Notes: generated from the sequence alone by a model not told the origin. Positions 1 to 10,435 are shown, counted from the first letter of the stretch. The stretch is DNA of 64,000 bases from Pseudomonas baetica (GCF_002813455.1 NZ_PHHE01000001.1:3206001-3270000); one strand, 5' to 3'. Program-made: numbers and translations.

Positions 1-231
1 GCCTTGTGGATAACTTTCACCCGCGGGCATCGCTGCGTAACTGGCAAGCAGAGCCGGGCGAACACTGCGCTTGGCCATCGCACTGTCGGCCAGAACCGCC
101 TCATGTTGAACCGTAGTCTGGGCCGGCGCGGGGACAGCCACGGATTCCGGATTGGACGAAACACCGCAACCGGCGATGGCCAACAGCACGCCGACCGCAG
201 CAGGTCGCAGAAAAGGCAGGGAACGGCACAT
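1..231 (-). CDS. Lipoprotein, N-terminal part only (runs off left edge)
   Basis: An open frame on the minus strand starts with ATG at 229-231 and stays open to the window edge (77 codons). The first 22 residues form a lipoprotein signal: a basic start (MCRSLPFLR), a hydrophobic stretch and the lipobox I-A-G-C, with Cys22 as the lipidated residue. An Ala/Pro-rich linker follows. GAGG lies about 10 bases upstream of the ATG. The visible part has no catalytic domain. The linker resembles the N-terminus of Pseudomonas VWA-domain lipoproteins (YfbK-like), but that is from memory and unproven. It faces the same way as the PEBP gene upstream. Confidence 0.6.
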   Translation of the reverse strand, partial: MCRSLPFLRPAAVGVLLAIAGCGVSSNPESVAVPAPAQTTVQHEAVLADSAMAKRSVRPALLASYAAMPAGESYPQG

Positions 232-317
232 GGGGGCTGACCTCGGGATGAAATTGATCATTCATCCACTGAGACGGGCAGCCCTTTCAGATCGGGTTAA
301 ACGCGCTGAAAAAAATT

Positions 318-878
318 TCAGCGGTGATAACGTCGCACCGCGCTGCTGTTGCGCAGCACATGGCCTTTGATTTTTTCCATCAGCTCGGCGCGGGTCAGAC
401 CGGCCGGCAATGCGTCCGGCGCCAGATCCAGTGCGTAGATCTGGATGATGTAGTGGTGCGCGCTGTCACCCACCGGTGGGCACGGCCCCATGTAATGGGT
501 GTTGCCCTTGCTGTTGGTGCCGCCAATGCCTTCGAAGGCGGATTTGGCGCCGACACCGGCCGCAATCTGGTGAGTCGTGGCTTTGATGCCGTAGTGAATC
601 CAGTGATCGACGCCCAGACCTTTCTGCCCATCCGGGTCGTGCATGACAATTGCGTAGCTCTGGGTACCGGTTGGGCCGGCGTTCCAGCTCAGGGCCGGCG
701 ACTGGTTCTTGCCGCCGCAACCGGCCGCATCGCTGGCCGCTGCCGAGGTGAACAGACGGTTATCGGACACGCCAGGAATGCTGAGGGTGAAACGCTCCTG
801 GGCCTGCGCCGGAAACTGCACGCAAAGGGCAACGGCAGCGGCCGCCAGCCAAGGGTTGAGAGAGGTCAATCGGGTCAT
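318..878 (-). CDS. YbhB/YbcL-family PEBP-like protein, secreted
   Basis: Phosphatidylethanolamine-binding-protein (Raf kinase inhibitor-like) family. The frame is open from 956, but the ATG at 878 is preferred because it begins a clean Sec signal peptide (MTRLTSLNPW..., cleavage after AQA-Q), leaving a mature protein of about 160 residues, the usual size for bacterial members. Family signatures are visible: SPALSW near the start of the domain, HDPD (the ligand-pocket DPD motif), VDHWIHYGI, and GPCPP followed by H-Y...YALD near the C-terminus. The family fold binds anionic ligands; the bacterial role is unclear. It is a single gene between the pga operon and the lipoprotein gene, transcribed alone as far as can be seen. 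Confidence 0.85.
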   Translation of the reverse strand: MTRLTSLNPWLAAAAVALCVQFPAQAQERFTLSIPGVSDNRLFTSAAASDAAGCGGKNQSPALSWNAGPTGTQSYAIVMHDPDGQKGLGVDHWIHYGIKATTHQIAAGVGAKSAFEGIGGTNSKGNTHYMGPCPPVGDSAHHYIIQIYALDLAPDALPAGLTRAELMEKIKGHVLRNSSAVRRYHR

Positions 879-1152
879 TCCGGGAGCACCTTGTGCAGTG
901 AGGCCGTCGTCGGCTTGCAAACTATAGCTGTACCGTTCGTGCCTTGGCAGTGGCAATTGGCTGAACCTCGCACTGTTGCGCCAACATCGGTCTGTTTGGC
1001 AGAAACGGTGTGGTGGTCGCCGCCGTGGCCTGCGAAGAAGTGCGGGCCATGGCGATACTGGCCGAGCGAATGAAACAGCCGCTACCGATCACAGGGGCCT
1101 GACAGTTGATTCGCGAAGTCAGGTCATCCGGTTGACCGGCTCACGGTTACCT

Positions 1153-1255
1153 GATCGTTCCCACGCTCCTGCGCGGGAACGCAGCCCGTGACGCTTCGCG
1201 TCACTGGACGCAGAGCGTCCCTAGAGGCATTCCCACGCGGAGCGTGGGAACGATC
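1153..1255. repeat. Palindromic intergenic repeat (GTTCCCACGC type)
   Basis: The outer ends are inverted copies: GATCGTTCCCACGC near 1153 pairs with GCGTGGGAACGATC ending at 1255. An inner hairpin (GTGACGC / GCGTCAC) lies at about 1188-1205. This family differs from the GCGAGC/TCCCACA REPINs elsewhere in the window. It lies in the 404-base gap between pgaD and the PEBP gene and may help end pga transcription. I see no coding in the rest of the gap (879-1152). Confidence 0.75.
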
Positions 1256-1282
1256 GAAAAGCATGCGCGGGCTTCAATCCAT

Positions 1283-1810
1283 TTACCGGGGCATAGGCTC
1301 GCGATTCTCATCATCCTCAGCATGCAAAAAGATCACTCGCGGGTGCTCCAGCGGTGCCAGGGGTGGCGGCAATTCACCCTGCTGCACCGGCCAGAAATGC
1401 GTCACCACATTACTGATGTCGCCTTCCTGATCGTTGTGAATGGTCATCACCCCCGGGGTGCGTAGCTTCTGCAAGCGGTCATCGCAGAGTTTGAAACTCT
1501 TGCTCAGGCCCTCATCATCGACCACCGGCGCCGGCAGTCGGCGCTGGGCGAAGCTGCGGCTTTTGCGGTGCTGGTAACGTGCCCAGGCGATGAGGATCAA
1601 CGCATTGACCACCGCCACCCACAGATAAATCTGCAAGGTGCCAAGCACATCAAACGCTGCGCGATCGATCCGCGCCACACCCTCAAGGGGTTCGATCAGT
1701 GGCCACAAGCCTCGCACCAACAGATACAGCACACCAACCCAGGCGATAACGGTGAAGATCACATCGATCACGACCAGAAACGGCCGTTGGCGAGTCCGGA
1801 TGATTCTCAT
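1283..1810 (-). CDS. pgaD: PgaD-like PNAG synthase accessory subunit
   Basis: Small inner-membrane partner of the PgaC glycosyltransferase; in E. coli the PgaC-PgaD pair binds c-di-GMP and polymerises UDP-GlcNAc into poly-beta-1,6-GlcNAc. The 175-residue product has two predicted transmembrane helices (about residues 10-33 and 60-77), then a soluble cytoplasmic tail. The start ATG overlaps the pgaC stop by 4 bases (ATGA), so the two are translationally coupled. PgaD sequences are poorly conserved, so the identity rests mainly on size, topology and position as last gene of a clear pgaABC operon. It is somewhat longer than E. coli PgaD, with an acidic C-terminal extension. Confidence 0.85.
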   Translation of the reverse strand: MRIIRTRQRPFLVVIDVIFTVIAWVGVLYLLVRGLWPLIEPLEGVARIDRAAFDVLGTLQIYLWVAVVNALILIAWARYQHRKSRSFAQRRLPAPVVDDEGLSKSFKLCDDRLQKLRTPGVMTIHNDQEGDISNVVTHFWPVQQGELPPPLAPLEHPRVIFLHAEDDENREPMPR

Positions 1811-3162
1811 TTGATGACCTCCTCTTCGTCGTCCCCGATCGGCTTGATGCCACGGTCAGGGCTGACCCAGCGCGCACGCTTCTGATGTTGGCCAAACAGC
1901 ACCTTGGGAAAACTGACCAGCGTGGTCAGCAGGCTGACGAACCAGAACGCAATCGGATACCAGACCACCCAGAACATGGTCTTGCCCAACCCCGGCTCGT
2001 AGCGCCGGTCAATGATGATGCTGACGGCAAACTGCACCAGGCAGACAAACGCCAGCAACAACCCGGTAAACGCCGGCGGCATCAGGTGATCCACCGCGAT
2101 GGCTTCCGGCATGACCACAAACTTGCCGACGCCCCAGAAGATCACCGACAACAGGAAAGTGAAGGCCCAACCGGTCGACAGGCAATACTCGAACAGCAGC
2201 GGCCACAGGTATCGATGGCGGTACTGCCAGATCCCGCGAATGTTTTTGAACAGCACCTCGGCGCCGCCCTGCGCCCAGCGCAGGCGCTGCTTCCACAGCC
2301 CACCGAGGGTTTCCGGCATGAGGATCCAGCACAGCGCGCGCGGCTCGTAGAAGATGCTCCAGTGATCGAGTTGCAGCTTCCAGCTGATGTCGATGTCTTC
2401 GGTGATCATGTCCGGGCTCCAATAGCCGACCCGGTGCAGTGCCGTGCGACGGAATGCGACGATCACGCCCGACACCGTGAAGATCCGCCCGAACACCCGT
2501 TGCGTGCGTTTGATCAGACCGATGATCGACGAGAACTCACCGACCTGCACCCGCCCGACCAGTGTCGAGCGCGTACGAATCCGTGGGTTGCCGGTCACCG
2601 CGCCCAATCGCGCATTGTCGAGCATCGGCGCGACCAGATAGGCCGCGGTGTTCGGCGCCAGCAGCGCATCACCGTCGATACACACCAGATACTCACTGCG
2701 TGCCGCGATGGCGCCCATGCGCAGGGCGACTGCCTTGCCCTGGTTTTCCGCCAGGTGCAGCACCCGCAGCCGTGGGTCTTCCTTGGCCAGCCTGTCGAGC
2801 ACTTCGGCGGTGTTGTCCTTGGAGCCGTCGTTGATCGCGATGACTTCGATGTTCGGGTAATGCTGCGCCAGCGCCGCATGGATAGTGTCGGCAGCGTTGT
2901 CGCCCTCGTTGTAGCAAGGGATCAGGATCGAGATCAACGGCTCGCCCGCCAACGGCGGCGGCAGGGTGTCGTCCTTCCATGGCCAGTGGCGTTCCCAGTG
3001 CAGCCAGAAATACAGGCCACCGGCAATCCACAACCCGGACATGAACAACGGGTAGAAGAACACGAAGTCCATCAGGAACTGGCCGGTAACGAGGAAAATC
3101 AGTCCCAGCGGCACGCCGAGGACGAGCGCCAGAACAAGCAGGGCTAACAGTCTATCCAGCAT
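1807..3162 (-). CDS. pgaC: Poly-beta-1,6-GlcNAc synthase (GT2)
   Basis: Processive family-2 glycosyltransferase of the inner membrane that polymerises UDP-GlcNAc to PNAG. The 451-residue product has N-terminal helices (about 5-30 and 32-56), a cytoplasmic GT domain, and C-terminal helices from about 315. Catalytic motifs are intact: NDGSKD with Asp112, DGD at 163-165, TED at 254-256 (base Asp256) and QRLRW at 292-296. The start lies 1 base after the pgaB stop, and the stop overlaps pgaD. Length and motif spacing match E. coli PgaC and staphylococcal IcaA, so the enzyme looks active. Export depends on the pgaB and pgaA products upstream in the operon. Confidence 0.96.
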   Translation of the reverse strand: MLDRLLALLVLALVLGVPLGLIFLVTGQFLMDFVFFYPLFMSGLWIAGGLYFWLHWERHWPWKDDTLPPPLAGEPLISILIPCYNEGDNAADTIHAALAQHYPNIEVIAINDGSKDNTAEVLDRLAKEDPRLRVLHLAENQGKAVALRMGAIAARSEYLVCIDGDALLAPNTAAYLVAPMLDNARLGAVTGNPRIRTRSTLVGRVQVGEFSSIIGLIKRTQRVFGRIFTVSGVIVAFRRTALHRVGYWSPDMITEDIDISWKLQLDHWSIFYEPRALCWILMPETLGGLWKQRLRWAQGGAEVLFKNIRGIWQYRHRYLWPLLFEYCLSTGWAFTFLLSVIFWGVGKFVVMPEAIAVDHLMPPAFTGLLLAFVCLVQFAVSIIIDRRYEPGLGKTMFWVVWYPIAFWFVSLLTTLVSFPKVLFGQHQKRARWVSPDRGIKPIGDDEEEVIK

Positions 3163-3163
3163 G

Positions 3164-5167
3164 TCATGGGTTCCATTTATTGGAGAGCGCAGGCCGAACG
3201 GTTTTCAGGTCCGGCAAGTTGTCGAGAAAGTTGTCCGGGTAGTAACCAAAACTGGTCGCGCCCTGACGCTTGAGGCGACCCATCCAGTCGGCCAGATGCG
3301 CGCCATCGATGTCGGCCTGATCCTTTTTCGTCCAGTCACGGGCCTGCAATTCGAACACGGTGCGATTCAGGGCTCCGGGGCGTTTGCTGACGGTTTGCAC
3401 CAGCGTTTCCAGCCATGGACCGGACTGTTCCTGCGTCTGTTTTTCCATCAGTGGCATGGCCATCGGCGCCGTCCAGTCATAGGTGGCGAGGAAGTCGTCG
3501 AGGTTCTGTGCGTACCATTCTTCGCTGTGTGGATTGAGCATCGGCTCGGCGAAGATGTTGCGCGCGGTCTGCACCTGCGGGCCACGAATGGCGCGGACTT
3601 TGGCAGTGAGCTCGTTGGTGAAATCGATCAGGTAGCGGCTCTTGAACCGCGTCCAGCGCTGCATCGCCGCCGGGTCATCACGCAGTGCCGCGATCGAAGC
3701 CGGCATGCCGTTGGCGGCGTATACCTTCAGGGCTTGCGGGCCGGCATCTTCGAAGTCCGAGAGCACTGCATCATCGTGGTAAAGGATGCCGTCGACCGAG
3801 GTCAGGCGCGCCACGTCTTCGTAGATTTCGCCGATGATCCGCCGGACTTCCGGATCGAACGGCGACAGCCGTTTGTACTGATCAGGAGCGACCGAGGTGA
3901 TACCGGTTTCCGGGTCCCAGCGGGTGACGCGCGGCAGCTTCGAGTCGAGGCCGAAACTCAGCACCGGCATCCACGCAAAGACTTTCACATGAGCACGGGT
4001 GCGCAGTTGCCAGGCGACGCGGTCGAAAATATCCGCACGGACCGGTAAGTGACGGTTGGGGAAGTACAGCGAGTGCACCAGGCCGTCGCCCTTCGGATCG
4101 GCGAAGGCTTGCAGGAATACGGTGTTGGCGCCCATGTCAGCCATGCGCTGCACCAGTTTGCCGAGGTTGATGTCCTGCTGCGCCGGGTCCGGGTCGTAAA
4201 CATTGTCCAGATCGACATGCACCACGCGCATGGCGAAATCCGCCTGCGCCGACACAATGCTGTTGGCGAAATGCGTGCCGTCAGGATCGGAGGCGACGAG
4301 GAAGCGCGGGCTGCTCATCAGGTTGTCGAGGGCATCGAGACCGTCGTCGAGGGTCAGGGCCATTTCGTAGCCCTCCTCGCCCACCACGGTCAGCGAAGTG
4401 CCGTCCGCCGCCCCGTACGGCCAGACCCAGACCCGCGGTTTGTAACCGGTGGCTTTGCGGATTTTTTCCGAGATGTTGTTTACGTCGGTGCGAATCCGCG
4501 CCTGGAAATCGGCCTCGGATTCATAGCGTTTGCTGACCGGATCGTAACGGCGGGTCGCGGCGGCGGGCTGCAGGTTGCCCTGCGGGTTGGCAAGAATGCC
4601 TTTGTGGTTGGCATCGGTGTGGGCGGCGATTTCCACCAGTCCAGACTTGGAGATCTCGCGCACCTGATCCCAGGTCAGGAAGTCGGAGCGCGCACGTGGC
4701 GCACCGGCAAAATCCACCGGCTGATTCAGCGGCGTATCGACCCAAGTGCCAACCGGCGCCAGCAGCGCGTGCCAGTTATAAGCGCGCAGCACCGGCAGCA
4801 CACGGGTGTAGAAACTCGAATAGCCATCGTCGAAGCTGAGCAGAATCGCCTTCGCTGGCAGCTCCGGGCCACCCTTGCGCGCGGCCATGATCTGATCGAC
4901 CGTCACCGGTTTGTAGCCGTTTTCCCGCAGCCAGGCGAGCTGCTCGATCATGCGCTCGGTGCGCACCGCCACCACGGCCTGATCGGGGTCGCGATCCTCG
5001 ACATCGTGATAGGCGATGCCCAACACATGGTTTTTCGGCCACGGTTTTTCGCTGGCCGCCACCGGGCGCTCGGACGGAGGGGCGAAGGCTGGGGCTTGCT
5101 GGGCGCAGGCGCTGACCAGCAGCGCTCCCAGCAGAAGGATGAAACGCGAAATAAAGGGCATCTTCAA
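3164..5167 (-). CDS. pgaB: PNAG N-deacetylase / hydrolase, outer-membrane lipoprotein
   Basis: Periplasmic lipoprotein that removes some acetyl groups from PNAG before export. Residues 1-21 form a lipoprotein signal with lipobox VSAC (Cys21). The N-terminal polysaccharide deacetylase domain (about 45-310) keeps the metal and catalytic residues: SFDDGY with Asp113/Asp114, and His183/His188 in AAHTDANH. These sit one residue off the E. coli PgaB positions. The C-terminal domain (about 315-640) is the glycoside-hydrolase-like PNAG-binding half, with YHDD at 463-466 in the position of its catalytic acid. At 667 residues it is full length. It lies 6 bases after pgaA and 1 base before pgaC, so all are in one transcript. 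Confidence 0.96.
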   Translation of the reverse strand: MKMPFISRFILLLGALLVSACAQQAPAFAPPSERPVAASEKPWPKNHVLGIAYHDVEDRDPDQAVVAVRTERMIEQLAWLRENGYKPVTVDQIMAARKGGPELPAKAILLSFDDGYSSFYTRVLPVLRAYNWHALLAPVGTWVDTPLNQPVDFAGAPRARSDFLTWDQVREISKSGLVEIAAHTDANHKGILANPQGNLQPAAATRRYDPVSKRYESEADFQARIRTDVNNISEKIRKATGYKPRVWVWPYGAADGTSLTVVGEEGYEMALTLDDGLDALDNLMSSPRFLVASDPDGTHFANSIVSAQADFAMRVVHVDLDNVYDPDPAQQDINLGKLVQRMADMGANTVFLQAFADPKGDGLVHSLYFPNRHLPVRADIFDRVAWQLRTRAHVKVFAWMPVLSFGLDSKLPRVTRWDPETGITSVAPDQYKRLSPFDPEVRRIIGEIYEDVARLTSVDGILYHDDAVLSDFEDAGPQALKVYAANGMPASIAALRDDPAAMQRWTRFKSRYLIDFTNELTAKVRAIRGPQVQTARNIFAEPMLNPHSEEWYAQNLDDFLATYDWTAPMAMPLMEKQTQEQSGPWLETLVQTVSKRPGALNRTVFELQARDWTKKDQADIDGAHLADWMGRLKRQGATSFGYYPDNFLDNLPDLKTVRPALSNKWNP

Positions 5168-5173
5168 ACTCTT

Positions 5174-7654
5174 CTAGAAGCGGAAAGTGAGGTCGACGAG
5201 CAAACGCAGATCGGTCTCCCGATCACCGTCGTAGGGCCGGTTGATCACACTGAGCAAACCGCCCACCTCGAATACGTCGTTCCAGGCATAACGCTGGCCG
5301 TAGCCGAGCAACGCCATGCCGCCGGTACCGTGATCACGCTGGCTGTACGTTCCCGCACCGGCCTGGAACTGCTGGCTCCAGGACGTTTCGTAGCGGTGGT
5401 AAAGGACGTGATTGACGTTGACCAGTGGCATCACGCTGAAGTCCGACTTCGGATTGAAGTACGGCACGTCATCGGATTTGGAGTTGTGGCTGGTGCCGAC
5501 TTCCAGCCCCGCGTCGACCTGCACGTTCGGCGCGCTGTAAACGCCCTCGCGACCGGTGAGCAAGGCTTCGACGCGATTGTTGCCGTCACTGAAGTGCGAC
5601 GGACTCACCGACAGCCGCCACTCGCGGCTTTCGTTGGCGCGCCAGCGGATGAACCCGCTGCCGCCGTTGGCCTTGATGTCGCTGTTGAGCGCACGCAACG
5701 GCGTCTCGGCCGACAGGTATTCGAGGCTGCCGCCGTACTGCCAGTGGTCGTTGATGTCGCGGGCGATCGCCAAACGTGCGCCCTGTTTGTCGCCGAAGCC
5801 GTAATTGTGATTGGACACTTCGGCTTCAAGCGTCATGTCACGAGTGCGACGCTCCAGACCGACACGCTGAAAACGGTGATGGCCGGTGCCTTCGGCGAAG
5901 TCGCCGGTGGCATATCCCGCGCCGGCGAACACGCGCCAGTCTTCATTGATCAGTGGACTGTACAGGGTGGTCTGGATACCGAAATCGCGGCTACCGCTAA
6001 CCGCTCCGGCGTTACCACTGCCGCCGCCGTTGGCCTTGCCGCCGTAGGCTTCGACGCGCAATTCGGACATGTCATGGACTTCACGTTCGCGGGCCAGACG
6101 TTGCACCTGACGGTTGTCCGGATAGCGCGCCACCACGTCGTCGGTCAGCGCGTCCATCTGCCGCCATTCCTGCAGGTCCATGGCGGTGCGCGCCTGAGCG
6201 ATTTCCAGACCCATGTCGCGCGGCGTCATGCTCTCGGTTTCCTTGAGCTGCATCTCGGCGCGACGCGGCCAGTTGCGAGCCAGGTACAGATCGGCCTGGG
6301 CCAGCCGCAAGCCGATGTTGCCCGGCGCCTGATCGACAAGCGTCTGCAAGCGCTCCTCGCCGTGGGGCAGGTCGGAACCGTAGGTGCCGGCCTGCGCCGC
6401 GAGTTGTTGCGCGTCCATCCATTCGTCATTGGGGTTGCCGATCGGCAAGCCCTTGAGTTCGATGCGTGGGCGCTGGGACTTGGCTGCGTCTTCGGCAACC
6501 TTGCGTGCCTCGTCGGCGCGGTCGCTTTCCAGCAGCGAGTAATACAGTGCAGTGGTGTCTTCGAGGCGATCACCGACATCGGCGTCCGGTGCCGCCAGCA
6601 CCTGACGGTAGAGGTCAGTGGCGATTTCCGGCTGACGTTGATCGAGATAAGACGCCGCCACCCAACGCAAGGCGTAGGTCGGAATCTTCACGCCTTCGCC
6701 TTGCAGCTTCTGGTATTCGCTGATGACGTCGGCGGTGCGCGCGCGGGCCTTAAGCGCGCCCATGCGGTCGATGCGCCAGCGGATCACGTCGTCGTGAGCG
6801 CTGGCGTCGGGCGTCCAGGTCGCGAGCAATTTGTCGTAGTCGGCCAACGCGCGGTCGGCGATCACATAACGTTCTTTTTCGCTGCGGGTGGCGAGTTCGG
6901 CGAGGCGCACGCGCTCGGCGGCCAAGTCGCCTTCGAGGCGGCGCAAAGTGACCGGATCGATCAGGCCCGGACGCTGATTGGCCAAGCGCAGCGCCGGTTC
7001 CGGCAGACGCGCTTTTTGCAGGGCGACCACGTATTCGCGGGCGACTTCAGGTTTGCTCCCGGCGCGGATGAACGCCTGATCGTATTCGAACAGGGCGTCA
7101 TATTGCTTGCCGGCACGGTTGAGCGCGTAGCCAAGTGCCAGACGACGGGAAGGATCATCGGGTTTGGCCGCCACCAGCGCTTTGGCCCGAGTGACTGCTT
7201 CGTCGGGCTTGCCGGCGTCAGCCTGAGTCAGGGCCAGGCCCAGTTGCAGGTCTGCGTTGTCCGGTTCCAGCGCCAAGGCCTTGTTGTAGACCTGGGTCGC
7301 CTGATCCCAACGCTTGAGGTTGCGGTACGCGCGAGCAGTGGCGGTCAGGGCCTGAATCGGCAGCACGCGGTCACGGCCCTGGGTTTCATAGACCTGCACC
7401 ACTTCGGCGTCGAGCCCGGCCCAACTGGCGATTTGCAGGTGATCGCTGATCTGCCCGGTGGTGGCCTGAGCCGGCGGCACCTGGCGCAGCACAGTCAGCG
7501 CAGGCGTGGTTTGCCCGGCACGGGCATCCCGCACCATCTGATCGTAGGGTGTGTCGGCAAACGCCAAGGCTGGCCAAAGCAGTTGGCTGCACAGCGCGAC
7601 TCGAAACAAAGGGCGTAAACCACGATGCAATACGGGAACATCAATACGCGGCAT
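5174..7654 (-). CDS. pgaA: PNAG outer-membrane exporter (TPR + beta-barrel)
   Basis: Outer-membrane porin that exports PNAG. The 826-residue product has a signal-like N-terminus ending near ALAFA (about residue 33), a long alpha-helical superhelix of TPR-like repeats (about 35-510; units such as LALEPDNADLQLGLALTQ), then a C-terminal 16-strand-type barrel rich in alternating aromatics and ending in F-R-F, as outer-membrane proteins recognised by BamA do. The start ATG at 7654 has AAGGA 9 bases upstream. It is the first gene of pgaABCD. The 250-base region upstream (7655-7908) carries the operon promoter, not pinpointed, and the terminator of the preceding gene. Confidence 0.94.
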   Translation of the reverse strand: MPRIDVPVLHRGLRPLFRVALCSQLLWPALAFADTPYDQMVRDARAGQTTPALTVLRQVPPAQATTGQISDHLQIASWAGLDAEVVQVYETQGRDRVLPIQALTATARAYRNLKRWDQATQVYNKALALEPDNADLQLGLALTQADAGKPDEAVTRAKALVAAKPDDPSRRLALGYALNRAGKQYDALFEYDQAFIRAGSKPEVAREYVVALQKARLPEPALRLANQRPGLIDPVTLRRLEGDLAAERVRLAELATRSEKERYVIADRALADYDKLLATWTPDASAHDDVIRWRIDRMGALKARARTADVISEYQKLQGEGVKIPTYALRWVAASYLDQRQPEIATDLYRQVLAAPDADVGDRLEDTTALYYSLLESDRADEARKVAEDAAKSQRPRIELKGLPIGNPNDEWMDAQQLAAQAGTYGSDLPHGEERLQTLVDQAPGNIGLRLAQADLYLARNWPRRAEMQLKETESMTPRDMGLEIAQARTAMDLQEWRQMDALTDDVVARYPDNRQVQRLAREREVHDMSELRVEAYGGKANGGGSGNAGAVSGSRDFGIQTTLYSPLINEDWRVFAGAGYATGDFAEGTGHHRFQRVGLERRTRDMTLEAEVSNHNYGFGDKQGARLAIARDINDHWQYGGSLEYLSAETPLRALNSDIKANGGSGFIRWRANESREWRLSVSPSHFSDGNNRVEALLTGREGVYSAPNVQVDAGLEVGTSHNSKSDDVPYFNPKSDFSVMPLVNVNHVLYHRYETSWSQQFQAGAGTYSQRDHGTGGMALLGYGQRYAWNDVFEVGGLLSVINRPYDGDRETDLRLLVDLTFRF

Positions 7655-7852
7655 TCGTCAGCATCCTTACATGGCCAGCCGGGTCGCAATGCCCTCCTTG
7701 CCCATTCGTAACGGGGCCGAGCCAGGAACGCTCAGCCAAGCTTAGTCAGGCAGTCTTGCATGCAAGCGTGGGCCAGTATCGAGAACACAATAATTGTTCA
7801 GAATCGTGGTACCGGCTAAGCCGGGATGCCGAAAAGCCGAACGCCAGACAGC

Positions 7853-7891
7853 AAAACGCCCGGCGTCTGCGGGTGCAGAGGCCGGGCGTTT
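7853..7891 (-). terminator. Rho-independent terminator after the DUF945 gene
   Basis: An 11-base perfect stem, AAACGCCCGGC with GCCGGGCGTTT, and a 16-base loop; read on the minus strand it ends in a run of T. It lies 18 bases past the stop of the DUF945 gene and upstream of pgaA, separating the two transcripts. Confidence 0.85.
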
Positions 7892-7908
7892 CTATTGAGA
7901 GCGCAGTA

Positions 7909-9414
7909 TTACTGCACTTGCGTGACGCCCGCGAACTTGCTCATCAGGAAGCCGACGAACTGCTCGACGGTCATCTTCTGGCCGTTGAATTCCACCTGAT
8001 TGGCGGCGTAATGCAGCTTGGTCACGACGTTGGTGCCTTCCACGGTCGCCAACTGCGAGCCGACAGCCATGCCGGAGAACATATCGGCCGCGCCGGTAGC
8101 CCCATCGACGATGGCTTTGGCATCGGTCTGACCATCGAGCTGCGCCTGCACGCTGAGCAGATCAATCAGCATCGGCTTGGACACGGTGATGTTGAGGTCG
8201 AGCAACGCGATCAGCTGTTTGCCCAGTTGATCCGGCGGCAGATCCATCGATTGCGGTTTGGTCAGGTCGACCACCAGATTGGCGCGGCTTTCACCGTTGG
8301 CGGTTTTCAGCGAGAGATTTTCCAGCGCCACTTGCGGGCCGGCGGCCAGCAGTTTTTGCAGATCGGCTTTGACCTGGGCCGATTCGGCTTCGGTGAGGTT
8401 CAGTTCCGGTGCCGGCAGGCCGGCGGCGGTGGCTTCGGCGGCGGCTTTTTCGTACGGCTGCAATTTGGTCTGGTAAATCTGCATCAGCGACATCGTCGAC
8501 GGAATGTCAAGGTTCTTCAGGCTCATGGCCATGCTGGCCGAACCGATTTTCTTGTCGTTGAGGGTGACTTCACCCACCTGATAGTCAGCACGGCCGGACG
8601 CATTGCTGCCGTTCTCTTCGGTGAGGTTCTTCATTTCGAAGTTCTTCACGCCGAGCACCGATTGCTTGGTGCCGAAGGTGGTTTTGCTGTTGGTCAGTTC
8701 CAAGGTGTTGCTGCCGGTGTAGTAGCCGTAGCTGCTCTTGGCGAGGTTGCTGGCCACGGTCAGACCGTTGAGTTCGATCTGTACCGGCGCCTGATCTTCA
8801 GCCACGGTCACCAGTTTCAGGCTGTCCATGTAGCCGTCAGCCTTGACCTTTTGCGCCTGGGCGCTGGCGGAGATGTTCAGGGTCAGGCCGGAGAATTTCA
8901 GGCTCGACTGCTCATCCAGCGCGGTTTCCAGTGGCAGCAAGTCGACGGTGCTGGTGGTGGATTCGTCGTAACCGATGTTGGTCACGCCTTTGAGCGGCGC
9001 GGCACCCTTGGTGGCGGCGAACCATTTTTCGGTGGCCGGACTCTTTTCCAGCTCGTAGTTGCTGGTGGCCATGACCGGTAGCCATTTCAGCGACACCAGA
9101 CGCGAGAAAGGCAGCGGGCCATGCTCGATATGGTCGACAAATAGCAGCTCGACCGGTGCATCGCCGAACATCTCGCCTTCACCTTTGAGGCGATAGTGCG
9201 CGGTGCTGGTGAAGGTGTGACGCTCCAGCGACACCAGCTCCAGCGACGCGGTGCCGTTGGAACCGGCCATCGCGGTTTGCAGCTCTTTATTGGCATTGCT
9301 GACGGCGTTGTTCAGTACGCCCTCGATCTTGGTCCCGGTGTACCAGGCCCCGCCTGCACTGATCGCGCCGATGGCAACAACAATTCCGAGAAGCACGCCT
9401 GCTGATTTATTCAT
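7909..9414 (-). CDS. YdgA/DUF945 family protein
   Basis: A 501-residue protein with one N-terminal transmembrane segment (about 7-28, rich in Gly/Ala/Ile), the rest predicted periplasmic. It matches the DUF945/YdgA family in length and signatures: a hydrophobic start followed by a Gly-Trp-Tyr-Thr-Gly motif (AWYTGTKIE), and F-V-D-H-x-x-HGPLP around residue 95, the HGP motif typical of the family. The function is not known; family members sit in the envelope and E. coli YdgA affects swarming. It appears monocistronic, ending in a strong hairpin terminator. Codon use is like its neighbours. Confidence 0.85.
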   Translation of the reverse strand: MNKSAGVLLGIVVAIGAISAGGAWYTGTKIEGVLNNAVSNANKELQTAMAGSNGTASLELVSLERHTFTSTAHYRLKGEGEMFGDAPVELLFVDHIEHGPLPFSRLVSLKWLPVMATSNYELEKSPATEKWFAATKGAAPLKGVTNIGYDESTTSTVDLLPLETALDEQSSLKFSGLTLNISASAQAQKVKADGYMDSLKLVTVAEDQAPVQIELNGLTVASNLAKSSYGYYTGSNTLELTNSKTTFGTKQSVLGVKNFEMKNLTEENGSNASGRADYQVGEVTLNDKKIGSASMAMSLKNLDIPSTMSLMQIYQTKLQPYEKAAAEATAAGLPAPELNLTEAESAQVKADLQKLLAAGPQVALENLSLKTANGESRANLVVDLTKPQSMDLPPDQLGKQLIALLDLNITVSKPMLIDLLSVQAQLDGQTDAKAIVDGATGAADMFSGMAVGSQLATVEGTNVVTKLHYAANQVEFNGQKMTVEQFVGFLMSKFAGVTQVQ

Positions 9415-9618
9415 GAATGACCTGATCGATTTCCGTGGCTGAATAGTTGGTCGTCTTCCCTGAACCCGTGACCGGGTTACGGCTCGACTCCGCTGAATTT
9501 AGCGGTGGAGATTAGCACCGGGCGCGGGAGACGGCCCAATGTTTAAAGGTGAAAGAGTGTCTATGGGGAGTGTGGACAGTCGACAGGCGGGAAGAGTTTC
9601 GGTGTTTTTCAGTCCGCC

Positions 9619-9682
9619 TTCGCGAGCAGGCTCGCTCCCACAAGGACAACACTGTACCTGTGGGAGCGAGCCTGCTCGCGAA
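9619..9682. repeat. REPIN (paired inverted REP)
   Basis: Two inverted REP arms, TTCGCGAGCAGGCTCGCTCCCACA and its reverse complement, around a short spacer, in the 292-base gap between the DUF945 gene and the downstream membrane-protein gene. The rest of this gap (9415-9618) has no gene that I can support. Confidence 0.92.
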
Positions 9683-9706
9683 GGGGCCAGATGATTCAGC
9701 CAAAAA

Positions 9707-10342
9707 TCAGGAATACTGAACCTCGATCTCATCGAGTTGATGATCAAAGCTCTTCAGCCGCGCCGTCCAGGTATACACCAGCACTTCAAAGTCCCGATCG
9801 ATCACCGCCCCGCCCGGCCCATCGGCGCGTGGATCGCAGAAATCCAGTTGATAGCGCTCACGGGCCATGGCCGTGGCGACATCGGACAATTCACGGGCAT
9901 TGTTCAGCCATTGCCAGCTCTCGCTGTCGATTTGCTTGTCGAGTTCCAGGCATTGCTTCTTCAGCGCTTCGAGGCTTTTTTCCAGCGGCGTGCCGGTGAG
10001 TTCGCCCATGACTTCGGCGAAGGTGCGGCCGGGTTGCCAGTAGCTGCCCCAGAAATACCGGTCGAACACGGTTTCGACCTTGCGCAGGGCGACTTTGGTG
10101 TCCCAGATCAGCACCAGGGTTTTGCCTTGTTCGAGTTGTCGCTTCTTCACCCGCTGAACCTGCAGCGACGCCCAGGCCACCACCACGATTGCCATGACCG
10201 CGATCAGCGCGACGGCACTGTCGAGGAACACCATGGCCTTGTCGATCTGGTGGGCCAGCATGATGCCGTAGAAATAGGTGGCCGAGAGCAGCACCAGGGC
10301 TACGAGGGCGCACCAGAAGCCGAGAGCGTAAGGGTTTTTCAT
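9707..10342 (-). CDS. Uncharacterised two-helix membrane protein
   Basis: I do not recognise this 211-residue protein. It has two hydrophobic helices near the N-terminus (about 8-30 and 40-62), separated by a short loop, then a soluble, probably cytoplasmic region with charged helices (VKKRQLEQGK, EKSLEALKKQCLELDKQ). A W-D-T-K-V-A-L-R motif follows the second helix, and Trp/Tyr-rich FDRYFWGSYW lies near residue 100. It stands alone between the YdgA-like gene and an efflux operon, with a hairpin upstream that ends the efflux transcript. Length, codon use and an intact frame support a real gene. Confidence 0.75.
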   Translation of the reverse strand: MKNPYALGFWCALVALVLLSATYFYGIMLAHQIDKAMVFLDSAVALIAVMAIVVVAWASLQVQRVKKRQLEQGKTLVLIWDTKVALRKVETVFDRYFWGSYWQPGRTFAEVMGELTGTPLEKSLEALKKQCLELDKQIDSESWQWLNNARELSDVATAMARERYQLDFCDPRADGPGGAVIDRDFEVLVYTWTARLKSFDHQLDEIEVQYS

Positions 10343-10380
10343 TATTGGTTTCCCCTAGACCAGCGCTAGCAATGTGCGCT

Positions 10381-10410
10381 GAAGGGGCGCTTTGCACGGG
10401 GCGCCCCTTC
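10381..10410. terminator. GC-rich hairpin after the FUSC efflux operon
   Basis: A perfect 10-base stem, GAAGGGGCGC / GCGCCCCTTC, with a 10-base loop, 26 bases past the NodT-type stop codon. There is no clear T run, so it may be a weak terminator or an mRNA-stabilising hairpin. Confidence 0.55.
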
Positions 10411-10435
10411 AACACTTCAAAGCATAGCTATGGCC

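Noticed and set aside
4049..7618. A 1189-codon plus-strand frame opposite pgaB and pgaA
   Set aside because: A shadow of high-GC3 genes; the minus-strand genes have clear catalytic motifs, signal sequences and ribosome sites.
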